NCBI GenBank assembly: GCA_002383415.1
Contig: DFYU01000151.1
Span: forward strand, 287-35,347
Origin: Geobacter sp. UBA4074
GTDB lineage: Bacteria > Desulfobacterota > Desulfuromonadia > Geobacterales > Pseudopelobacteraceae
Reading direction: 5' to 3'
DNA: 35,061 bases
The notes below the pieces were generated by a model, which was not told the DNA's origin, made no database searches, and was given only the letters and a program-made list of their open reading frames with translations. This document shows positions 1 to 6,265 of this stretch, piece after piece. Both the position numbers and the translations under genes were made by a program. Numbering within the stretch: position 1 is the stretch's first letter; every line of letters starts with the position of its first letter.

Positions 1-1416
1 GCCAACAACGTGCAGGAACTGGCCTTCACCCTGGCCGACGGCATTGAGTATGTCAAGGCGGCCCTGGCCAAAGGGCTGGAGGTTGATCAGTTCGCGCCGC
101 GGCTGTCGTTCTTCTTCGCCATCGGCATGAACTTCTTCATGGAGATCGCCAAGCTGCGGGCGGCCCGCTTCCTGTGGGCCGAGCTGATGGCGCAGTTCAA
201 CCCCAAGAACCCGCTGTCGCTGGCGTTGCGCACCCACTGCCAGACCTCGGGCTGGAGCCTTACCGAGCAGGACCCGTACAACAACGTGATCCGCACCACC
301 ATCGAGGCCATGGCCGCCGTGTTGGGCGGTACCCAGTCGCTGCACACCAACGCCCTGGACGAGGCCATCGCCCTGCCCACCGACCACTCGGCCCGCATCG
401 CCCGCAACACCCAGTTGGTGATCCAGGAGGAGTCGGGCATCACCAAGGTGGTGGACCCGCTGGCCGGTTCCTACTACGTGGAGTCGCTGACCGCCTCCTT
501 GATCAAGGAAGGCCGCAAGCTGATCGCTGAGATCGACAGCCTGGGCGGTATGACCAAGGCGATCGAATCCGGCATGCCCAAGCTGAAGATCGAGGAATCG
601 GCCGCCCGCAAGCAGGCCCGTATCGATCGCGGCCTGGACGTGATCGTGGGGGTCAATAAGTACAAGCTGAAGGAAGAGACCCAGATCGAGGTCTTGGATA
701 TCGACAACACGGCGGTCAGGGAGGCCCAGGTTGCCCGCCTGAAGAAGCTGCGCAGCGAGCGTAATGAGGCCGACTGCCAGGCCGCGTTGACGGCCCTCAC
801 CGCAGTAGCCCAGTCTGGTCAGGGCAACTTGCTGCAGGCCTGTGTCGAAGCGGCCCGTAAGCGGGCGTCGGTGGGCGAGATGTCCGATGCTATGGAGAAG
901 ATATTCGGTCGCCACAAGGCCGAGATCAAGCTGGTTTCGGGGGTATACGGGAAAGTGTTCGAGGACAATGACGAATTTGCAACCCTGAAGCAGGAGGTCG
1001 ATGCCTTTGCCGACCATGAAGGCCGTCGCCCCCGGATTTTGATTGCCAAGATGGGCCAGGATGGCCATGACCGCGGCGCCAAAGTAATTGCCACCGCCTT
1101 TGCCGATGTCGGTTTCGACGTCGACATGGGACCGCTGTTCCAGACCCCGGAAGAGACCGCCAAGATGGCGGTGGAGAACGACGTGCATGTGATCGGCGTC
1201 TCCAGTCTGGCGGCCGGACACAAGACCCTGGTGCCACAGCTGGTGGCCGAGCTGAAGAAGCTGGGGGCCGACGACATCGTCGTGGTCTGTGGCGGGGTCA
1301 TCCCACGCCAGGATTACGACGAGCTGCACCAGGCCGGCGCGGCCTGCATCTTCGGACCGGGTACCCCGATCACCCAATCGGCCCGCGAGACCCTGGCAGC
1401 GATCAGAAAGAAGTAG
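1..1416 (+). CDS. scpA: Methylmalonyl-CoA mutase, C-terminal two thirds (5' end outside window)
   Basis: Adenosylcobalamin-dependent interconversion of (R)-methylmalonyl-CoA and succinyl-CoA in the cytoplasm. The frame is open at base 1, so the N-terminus lies upstream; about 471 residues are present against roughly 710-720 for the family. The first part is the end of the catalytic TIM barrel, with family blocks such as HCQTSGWSLTEQDPYNN, GGTQSLHTNALDEA and the SYYVESLT stretch. A linker follows, then the B12-binding flavodoxin-like domain. There DGHDRG (codons at 1060-1077) is the DxHxxG motif, and the His at 1066-1068 should be the lower axial cobalt ligand. The downstream neighbours meaB and mce are its chaperone and the epimerase that makes its substrate, which supports the assignment. 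It could be the catalytic subunit of a two-subunit enzyme or a homodimeric form; the upstream sequence would decide. Confidence 0.97.
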   Translation, partial: ANNVQELAFTLADGIEYVKAALAKGLEVDQFAPRLSFFFAIGMNFFMEIAKLRAARFLWAELMAQFNPKNPLSLALRTHCQTSGWSLTEQDPYNNVIRTTIEAMAAVLGGTQSLHTNALDEAIALPTDHSARIARNTQLVIQEESGITKVVDPLAGSYYVESLTASLIKEGRKLIAEIDSLGGMTKAIESGMPKLKIEESAARKQARIDRGLDVIVGVNKYKLKEETQIEVLDIDNTAVREAQVARLKKLRSERNEADCQAALTALTAVAQSGQGNLLQACVEAARKRASVGEMSDAMEKIFGRHKAEIKLVSGVYGKVFEDNDEFATLKQEVDAFADHEGRRPRILIAKMGQDGHDRGAKVIATAFADVGFDVDMGPLFQTPEETAKMAVENDVHVIGVSSLAAGHKTLVPQLVAELKKLGADDIVVVCGGVIPRQDYDELHQAGAACIFGPGTPITQSARETLAAIRKK

Positions 1417-1437
1417 CTGCAAAGCCCATAAAAGGCG

Positions 1438-1563
1438 TTTTAACGCAAAGATAAGGAGCAAAGACGCAAAGGCGCAGAGAAAAACAGGAAAAATGGTTTT
1501 ACCCGCTTTTATGCATTGATTTTCTTTGCGCCTCTGCGTCTTGCCTTACAACCTTTGCGTTAA
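1438..1563. repeat. Dispersed inverted repeat, copy 1
   Basis: Between the mutase and meaB. The left arm (1438-1484) has repeating GCAAAGACGCAAAGG-type units. The right arm (1520-1563) is its near-perfect reverse complement, running from TTTTCTTTGCGCCTCTGCG to TTTGCGTTAA. The outermost bases are TTAACGCAAAG and CTTTGCGTTAA. Between them is about 35 bp of unrelated sequence. A second copy lies at 2601-2777. No ORF or transposase is present, so it is a non-autonomous palindromic repeat; in RNA it could fold into a long hairpin between mutase and meaB. Confidence 0.8.
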
Positions 1564-1593
1564 TGTTTTTTGCTTTGTTTCACATTGAGGATT

Positions 1594-2562
1594 ATGGAAC
1601 TCCACACGCTGGCTGAAAATATCCGCTCCGGTAACATCCGCGCCATCGGCAAGGGGATCACCCTGATCGAGAGTAAAAAACCCGAGCATGCCCAATGGTC
1701 AGCACAGCTGTTGGAACTGCTGCTGCCCTACAGCGGCAACTCGTTGCGGATCGGCATCACCGGTGTGCCGGGGGTCGGCAAGAGCACCTTCATCGAGGCC
1801 TTCGGTAGCTACCTGACCAGCCAGGGACACAAGGTGGCGGTGCTGGCGGTGGACCCCTCTTCCCAGATCACCGGCGGCAGCATCCTGGGTGACAAGACCC
1901 GCATGGAGGAGCTGTCCCGCAACCCCAAGGCCTTTATCCGTCCCTCGCCGGCCGGCGAGACCCTGGGCGGGGTGGCCCGTCGCACCCGCGAGACCATGCT
2001 GCTCTGCGAGGCAGCCGGCTATGATGTGGTGATCGTCGAGACGGTCGGGGTCGGCCAGTCCGAGACCACCGTGGCCTCAATGGTTGATTTTTTTATGTTG
2101 CTGCAACTGGCCACTGCAGGCGACGAACTGCAGGGGATCAAGAAGGGCGTCATGGAGCTGGCCGACGCAATCATCATCAACAAGGCCGACCTCGATCACC
2201 AGAAGACCGAGCTGGCCCGGCGTCAGTACCAAAATGCGCTGCATATCCTGCGGCCCAAGAGCAAACAGTGGACCGTGCCGGTGCTGAGCGTCAGTGCCCT
2301 GCAGCACCAAGGGGTGGCCGAGGTCTGGGAGATGCTGAGCCGTTTTCGCGCAGCCATGCAGGCCTCCGGCGAGTTTGACGACACCCGTAGGCGGCAGGCA
2401 GTGGACTGGATGTGGGCGCTGTTGATGGATGACCTGAAAACCCTCTTTCTTGAGCACCCGGAGGTCAAGGGCATCTTTCCGCAACTGCAGCAGGCGGTCT
2501 CGCAGGGGATCACCACTCCGGCGGCAGCCTCACGGCGCCTGCTGGATGTTTTTAGACGTTAA
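1594..2562 (+). CDS. meaB: Methylmalonyl-CoA mutase-associated GTPase MeaB
   Basis: G3E-family P-loop GTPase that gates cofactor loading and protects or reactivates methylmalonyl-CoA mutase. The 322-residue protein is normal family length. Walker A GVPGVGKST is at residues 57-65, VDPSS at 86-90, the switch-like VETVGVGQSE stretch near 150, and NKAD, the guanine-specificity motif, near 199. The ATG at 1594 is chosen because TTGAGG (1585-1590) sits just upstream and the protein then begins MELHTLAE; an earlier TTG at 1570 lies inside the right arm of the repeat region and is unlikely. It follows the mutase and precedes the epimerase, the usual functional grouping. The repeats on both sides leave unusually long spacers (about 180 and 260 bp) for genes of one pathway. 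Confidence 0.97.
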   Translation: MELHTLAENIRSGNIRAIGKGITLIESKKPEHAQWSAQLLELLLPYSGNSLRIGITGVPGVGKSTFIEAFGSYLTSQGHKVAVLAVDPSSQITGGSILGDKTRMEELSRNPKAFIRPSPAGETLGGVARRTRETMLLCEAAGYDVVIVETVGVGQSETTVASMVDFFMLLQLATAGDELQGIKKGVMELADAIIINKADLDHQKTELARRQYQNALHILRPKSKQWTVPVLSVSALQHQGVAEVWEMLSRFRAAMQASGEFDDTRRRQAVDWMWALLMDDLKTLFLEHPEVKGIFPQLQQAVSQGITTPAAASRRLLDVFRR

Positions 2563-2600
2563 AATCGCCAGGGGAACACTGCTGGAAAGCAAACCCAAAG

Positions 2601-2777
2601 TTTTTAACGCAAAGGTGAAAAGCAAAGACGCAAAGACGCAGAGGTAAAGCAAAAAATGAAAAAAAGCACGGGAAAATAGGGGAAAGCAAAAACGAGAAAC
2701 CATGAAAAGGTTTAACCCTTGTTATGGGTTTGTTTCCTTTGCGCCTCAGCGCCTTGCCTTATACCCTTTGCGTTAAA
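2601..2777. repeat. Dispersed inverted repeat, copy 2 with longer insert
   Basis: Left arm 2601-2645 (TTTTTAACGCAAAGG, then GCAAAGACGCAAAGACGCAGAGG) and right arm 2731-2777 (TTTGCGCC, GCGCCTTGCC and CCCTTTGCGTTAA) match copy 1 at 1438-1563. The central insert is longer, about 85 bp against 35 bp. A second nested pair, CATGAAAAGG at 2701-2710 and CCTTTTCATG at 2780-2789, extends the palindrome. It fills the meaB-mce spacer and carries no coding signal. Confidence 0.8.
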
Positions 2778-2820
2778 AGCCTTTTCATGCCTCCGTGTTT
2801 CAACATGAAAGGAGTTATAA

Positions 2821-3225
2821 ATGTTGCAAAAAATTAACCATATCGGCATCGCCGTGCAATCTTTGGAGGCCAGTATCCCCTTTTATCGCGATGCGCTCAG
2901 CATGCCGCTTCAGGGGTTCGAAGAGGTGGCCGAACAGAAGGTGCGGGTGGCTATGTTGCAGGTGGGTGAGTCTATGATTGAGCTCTTGGAACCCACCAGC
3001 CCGGACAGCCCCATCGCCAAGTTTCTGGAGAAGAACGGTCCTGGCATCCATCACATCGCCTACGAAGTGGCTGATATCGAGGCAGCCATTGCGCACCTGA
3101 AGACGTGCGGCGCCCGCATGATCGACGAGCAGCCCAGAAACGGCGCCCATGGCAGCCGGATCGCCTTTGTGCATCCCAAGAGCTCAGGCGGCGTGTTGAC
3201 CGAGTTGTGCCAGTGCGGGCATTAA
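2821..3225 (+). CDS. mce: Methylmalonyl-CoA epimerase
   Basis: VOC-superfamily metal-dependent epimerase that interconverts (S)- and (R)-methylmalonyl-CoA and so feeds the mutase. At 134 residues the length is typical. Likely metal ligands are His7 (NHIGIAV), a His in GPGIHHIAYEV and Glu128 in GVLTELCQ near the C-terminus. The ATG at 2821 has a good AAAGGAG site (2808-2814). The last 50 or so bases, which encode the Glu ligand, recur in diverged form at 3842-3894 beyond a toxin-antitoxin pair, suggesting that an insertion replaced or duplicated the gene end while keeping it functional. Confidence 0.96.
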   Translation: MLQKINHIGIAVQSLEASIPFYRDALSMPLQGFEEVAEQKVRVAMLQVGESMIELLEPTSPDSPIAKFLEKNGPGIHHIAYEVADIEAAIAHLKTCGARMIDEQPRNGAHGSRIAFVHPKSSGGVLTELCQCGH

Positions 3226-3226
3226 T

Positions 3227-3586
3227 GTGAAATTTCTGGCCGATGTGAATATCGAGAGACGGATCATCTTGTTTCTGCGTTCAGCTGGCTATGATGTGAT
3301 CTGGGCTCCCGAATATGACTGCCGGATGAAGGACGAAGAGCTGCTGGCCTTGGCTGTTCAGCAGCAGCGGATACTCATAACGAACGACAAGGATTTTGGA
3401 AACCTGGTTTACTTCCAGAAAAAGGCTGCGTGTGGTATCGTGCTTTTCAGGATTGAAGATCAGAACGTGCGAGTCAAAATAACCATACTGAAAAATATGT
3501 TGTTAAGGTATCAGGAAAAGTTTGAGGGCCACTTTGTAACCATTGCCCGGAAACGGATCCGGTTTATACCGTTGGAGGATGTATGA
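3227..3586 (+). CDS. DUF5615 PIN-like protein, probable toxin
   Basis: A 119-residue protein starting at a GTG only 1 bp after the mce stop codon. The N-terminal KFLADVNIERRI and central ILITNDKDFGNLV have the acidic spacing of DUF5615/Mut7-C-like PIN-fold nucleases, with Asp in LADVN and in TNDKDF. Such proteins are paired with DUF433 proteins as toxin-antitoxin or regulator systems, and a DUF433-like gene follows here with a 4-bp ATGA overlap. The gene looks less GC-rich than the mce and mutase genes before it, consistent with acquisition. RNase activity is inferred from the family, not shown. Confidence 0.8.
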   Translation: MKFLADVNIERRIILFLRSAGYDVIWAPEYDCRMKDEELLALAVQQQRILITNDKDFGNLVYFQKKAACGIVLFRIEDQNVRVKITILKNMLLRYQEKFEGHFVTIARKRIRFIPLEDV

Positions 3587-3819
3587 TGAACACAGCCAGG
3601 CTGCTTAAACGGATCGTGTGCGATCCAGAGGTTATGATCGGTAAGCCGGTGATCAAAGGGACGCGTATGCCAGTTGAACTGATCGTGGAAAAATTGGCGG
3701 CTGGCGAAACAGTGCCTGAACTACTGGAAGATTATCCGTTTTTGAAAGAGGATGATATTCGTGCAGCCCTGTTTTACTCGGCACGCAGCGTCTCTCGTGA
3801 AGAGGTATATGCGGTTTGA
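3583..3819 (+). CDS. DUF433 protein, probable antitoxin of the DUF5615 pair
   Basis: A 78-residue protein. The core RIVCDPEVMIGKPVIKGTRMPVELIVEKLAAGETVPELLEDYP (quoted here only as landmarks: CDPEVMIGKPVIKGTRMPV, then PELLEDYP) is the DUF433 signature, a small winged-helix-like domain usually encoded beside DUF5615 toxins. GGAGG at 3575-3579 serves either of two adjacent ATGs (3583 or 3586). It overlaps the preceding gene by ATGA, so the two are translationally coupled. The toxin-first order is noteworthy, since in many such pairs the DUF433 gene comes first. Its neutralising role is inferred from family and context. Confidence 0.82.
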   Translation: MMNTARLLKRIVCDPEVMIGKPVIKGTRMPVELIVEKLAAGETVPELLEDYPFLKEDDIRAALFYSARSVSREEVYAV

Positions 3820-3841
3820 TTTTGCATAATAGTCAAACGGT

Positions 3842-3917
3842 CTTTGTGCATCCCAAGAGCTCCGGCAGTGTACTGACCGAGCTGTGCCAGTGTGCAGGTG
3901 TGGGCCATGCCCACTGA
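3842..3917 (+). pseudogene. Second, diverged copy of the mce 3' end
   Basis: Reading in frame from 3843 gives FVHPKSSGSVLTELCQCAGVGHAH and a stop at 3915-3917; the intact gene ends FVHPKSSGGVLTELCQCGH. The first 21 nt (3842-3862) are identical to 3165-3185. About 45 of 52 nt match before the copies diverge, and nearly all differences are synonymous. There is no start codon or upstream mce sequence, so this is a 3' remnant. Its position directly after the DUF5615/DUF433 pair shows that the pair lies between two versions of the mce end. Confidence 0.85.
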
Positions 3918-3922
3918 AAGGC

Positions 3923-3970
3923 TTGACGGACAGGCGTAAAGTCACTATTGTACAAAAATAAGTACAATAG
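3923..3970 (+). promoter_or_regulatory. yefM-yoeB promoter with overlapping palindromic operator
   Basis: TTGACG (3923-3928), a 17-bp spacer and TATTGT (3946-3951). A perfect 9-bp inverted repeat, CTATTGTAC (3945-3953) and GTACAATAG (3962-3970), covers the -10 box and the likely start site. YefM-YoeB operators in enterobacteria contain TGTACA cores, so this is the expected autoregulatory site for the antitoxin-toxin complex. Confidence 0.75.
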
Positions 3971-3980
3971 GAGGCGTTAT

Positions 3981-4235
3981 ATGCGAGCACTCAGCTATAG
4001 CGAGGCGCGGGAAAATCTGAAGGCGGTGATGGATCAGGTCTGCAACGACCATGAGCCGTTGGTGGTGACCCGACGCCGTGGTGAAAATATCGTGATCATC
4101 AGTCAGGAAGATTACGAATCATTTCTTGAAACCGACTACCTGCTTGCCTCGCGGGCCAACGCAGTCCATTTGACGGAATCGCTGGCCCAGGCGCGACAGA
4201 GTCAGCTGGTGCCCCTTGAGGATGCCCTGAAGTGA
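3981..4235 (+). CDS. yefM: YefM-family antitoxin (Phd/YefM)
   Basis: An 84-residue type II antitoxin that should bind and neutralise the YoeB toxin and bind the palindrome upstream. MRALSYSEARENLKAVMDQ at the N-terminus and the TRRRGENIVIISQEDYESF segment are the Phd/YefM DNA-binding and dimerisation fold; the C-terminal third is the toxin-wrapping tail. The ATG at 3981 is preceded by TAGGAGG (3968-3974); an in-frame start further upstream would lie inside the promoter and operator. It overlaps yoeB by 4 bp (GTGA), giving coupled translation. Confidence 0.93.
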   Translation: MRALSYSEARENLKAVMDQVCNDHEPLVVTRRRGENIVIISQEDYESFLETDYLLASRANAVHLTESLAQARQSQLVPLEDALK

Positions 4236-4486
4236 AGGTATCGTTCACGCCCCACGCGCTTGATGACCTGCGCTGGTGGCTGGCCAACGACCGCAAACGC
4301 GCCGAGCGTATCTTGGCCCTGCTGGATGAGATAACCCGCAGCCCCTTTGCCGGCACGGGTAAACCTGAGCCGCTCAAACACCAGCTTGCCGGCTGCTGGT
4401 CGCGGCGGATCGACCGTGAACATCGGCTTGTCTACCAGATTGTTGATCAGGAAGTGCTGGTGATCGCTTGCCGCTATCACTATTAA
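4232..4486 (+). CDS. yoeB: YoeB-family mRNA interferase toxin
   Basis: A ribosome-dependent endoribonuclease that cuts mRNA in the A site. Its 84 residues equal the length of E. coli YoeB, and the catalytic positions match one for one: Glu46 in GKPEPLKH, Arg65 in EHRLVY, His83 and Tyr84 at the end of CRYHY. All catalytic residues are present, so the toxin is probably active. It starts at a GTG overlapping the yefM stop codon. Confidence 0.95.
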   Translation: MKVSFTPHALDDLRWWLANDRKRAERILALLDEITRSPFAGTGKPEPLKHQLAGCWSRRIDREHRLVYQIVDQEVLVIACRYHY

Positions 4487-4504
4487 AAAGCCGGGCCATG
4501 GTTC

Positions 4505-4520
4505 TTAAGCGCCCGCTTAA
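4505..4520. promoter_or_regulatory. Perfect 7-bp palindrome upstream of the porin promoter
   Basis: TTAAGCG (4505-4511), two bases, then CGCTTAA (4514-4520). It ends about 25 bp before the -35 box of the next promoter, so it could be an operator for a dimeric regulator, or a weak hairpin after yoeB. No T-tract follows, so a terminator is less likely. The protein that would bind it is unknown. Confidence 0.45.
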
Positions 4521-4545
4521 TGCGGGGTGGCGGTGGTTTTAATGC

Positions 4546-4573
4546 TTGACACTTGTTTGATTTATGGTATTTT
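4546..4573 (+). promoter_or_regulatory. Sigma70-type promoter for the porin gene
   Basis: TTGACA (4546-4551), 16-bp spacer, TATTTT (4568-4573). The predicted transcript starts near 4580 and leaves an unusually long 5' leader of about 180 nt before the ATG at 4763. I found no known riboswitch in that leader. Confidence 0.6.
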
Positions 4574-4762
4574 TGCGGCAATTAATAGAACATATAACTA
4601 GTTGAATATATTGATGCGTGTTTGTAAGTGGCTGTAGTTGCAGGTAAAATCTCGGCGAAAGGTGGTGATGAGATCTTCAGGTTCTGGATCCACGTTGTAC
4701 CGCATGAGAAAGCACTTTCATTTGATTGGCAGTACATACACCACAGAATGGAGGAACACCGC

Positions 4763-6124
4763 ATGACCAAGTTTCAGAAGCAGATGCTGACCATCGCCGC
4801 AGCCGGTGCCCTGACCGCCGTGACTGCCCTGCCCGCCATGGCCTTTGAGAACGAGTTCCACGGTACGATGACGGTCAAGACCTTCCTGTCTAACTTCGAA
4901 AACGGCGGAGTTGGTATTTTTCCTACCCGTGACAAGTCTAACACCAATAACTACACCGACCAGCGGACCCGCATCCAGTACATTGCCAAGGCCAGCGACG
5001 ACCTGAAGCTGGTGACCCACTTTGAGATGAACACCAACTGGGGCGCACAAAAAGATACTACTTCAAAGCTTGATCTTAACGGCGGTGACATTGATACTGA
5101 TGGTTACAGCTTGGTAGTGAAGCACGCTTACCTGGACTTCAACATCGGCAAGGCCCTGAACGTCAAGGCCGGTCAGCAGGCCTATAAGGATACCTTCAAG
5201 GGTCTGTATGTGGATGCCGACCTGCCGATGGTCTATGCCAGCTACAAGCGGGGCGCGTACACGCTGGGTATGGGCTACAGCCGTTTTAACGACGAAGCTG
5301 ATCTGAATACGGCCGGTAGCTACCGCGGCGATCTGTCTGCAGACCTGTACGCCATCGACAACACCTTTGCCCTGGGCAAAGACACCAAGGTTGGTTTCTC
5401 CTACTACCTGAACCGTGATGATGCATCCGCTACAATTGCCAAGCGGGTAAATACGCTGGGCGTGTTTGGCCAGACCAAACTGGGTGCCCTGGACCTGTCC
5501 GGTTTTGCCGCCATGCAGGCCGGCTATCTGCATAACGGCGCCACTAAAAGCCATTACCATGGCATGGCTGCCAACGTCCTGGCCAAGATGAAGCTGGGCA
5601 ACGGCCTGGCTCGCACCGGTTTCCTGTTCACCTCCGGTGATAACGACAGATCAAGCGGCAACAATCACGCTTGGCAGACCCTGAGCAGCGACAATACGTC
5701 TGCTACACAGAACTCCTACAACGAGTCCGGCATGATGCTGATGGTGCGCAACACCTCCCTGGGCGGCACCACCACCGATGGTTATCTGCGCAAGCCGATC
5801 ACCAACATCGCCCTGCTGCACATGGGTTATGACGCCACCATCACCGAGAAGCTGTACGCCAACGGCAACGTGGGCTTTGCCTGGCTGCCGGCATCAGCAG
5901 ACGTTCAAACCAATTCGGGTTGGACAGATCCTGCTAACAATAGCAGCGATTTCCTGGGTGCCGAACTGAATGTAGAGGTTGGTTACAAGCTGTACCAGAA
6001 CCTGACCCTCAAGGCTCAGGGCGCCTACGTGATGCTGGGCGGCGCATTTAGTGACAGTGTGGGGACCAATGACGACCCTGCTAACCCCTGGACCATGCGT
6101 CTGGCCGCTTCCTACGCCTTCTAA
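4763..6124 (+). CDS. Outer-membrane beta-barrel protein (porin-like)
   Basis: A 453-residue exported protein. Residues 1-26 form a signal peptide (MTKFQKQ, hydrophobic core, ALPAMA cleavage region). The mature part has alternating hydrophobic/aromatic strands with Gly/Asn/Asp-rich turns and ends in RLAASYAF, whose final Phe is the usual C-terminal signal for BAM-dependent insertion. This resembles the 400-500-residue porins common in Geobacter, which allow diffusion of small solutes; substrate is unknown. The ATG at 4763 is chosen because GAGGAA (4751-4756) is well spaced and the signal peptide begins there; longer frames add non-hydrophobic sequence. It has its own promoter and a strong terminator, so it is monocistronic. 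Confidence 0.85.
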   Translation: MTKFQKQMLTIAAAGALTAVTALPAMAFENEFHGTMTVKTFLSNFENGGVGIFPTRDKSNTNNYTDQRTRIQYIAKASDDLKLVTHFEMNTNWGAQKDTTSKLDLNGGDIDTDGYSLVVKHAYLDFNIGKALNVKAGQQAYKDTFKGLYVDADLPMVYASYKRGAYTLGMGYSRFNDEADLNTAGSYRGDLSADLYAIDNTFALGKDTKVGFSYYLNRDDASATIAKRVNTLGVFGQTKLGALDLSGFAAMQAGYLHNGATKSHYHGMAANVLAKMKLGNGLARTGFLFTSGDNDRSSGNNHAWQTLSSDNTSATQNSYNESGMMLMVRNTSLGGTTTDGYLRKPITNIALLHMGYDATITEKLYANGNVGFAWLPASADVQTNSGWTDPANNSSDFLGAELNVEVGYKLYQNLTLKAQGAYVMLGGAFSDSVGTNDDPANPWTMRLAASYAF

Positions 6125-6150
6125 TTTAGGCAACGGCGGTTTGTAGTTTG

Positions 6151-6183
6151 AAAGGCGGCACGGCCTACCGTGCCGCCTTTATT
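6151..6183 (+). terminator. Intrinsic terminator after the porin gene
   Basis: A perfect 13-bp stem (6151-6163 with 6168-6180, core GGCGGCACGG), CCTA loop, then TTTATT. It lies about 27 bp after the stop codon. Confidence 0.93.
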
Positions 6184-6197
6184 GTGCCTGATATCTT

Positions 6198-6226
6198 TTG
6201 ACAGCCGGTGGGTGATATGGCATACT
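6198..6226 (+). promoter_or_regulatory. Promoter for the 6266 gene
   Basis: TTGACA (6198-6203), 17-bp spacer ending GATATGG, CATACT (6221-6226). The same module with matching flanks recurs at 7922-7950 before hisZ. Confidence 0.7.
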
Positions 6227-6265
6227 CCAGCGGCTTTTATCAGCTTTGAACGCAATGGAGGGACC

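Noticed and set aside
4574..4762. GEMM (c-di-GMP) riboswitch in the porin leader
   Set aside because: The CACGCACAGGGCAAACC-type core and the paired GGTAGC/GGTTACC tetraloop receptor are not present.
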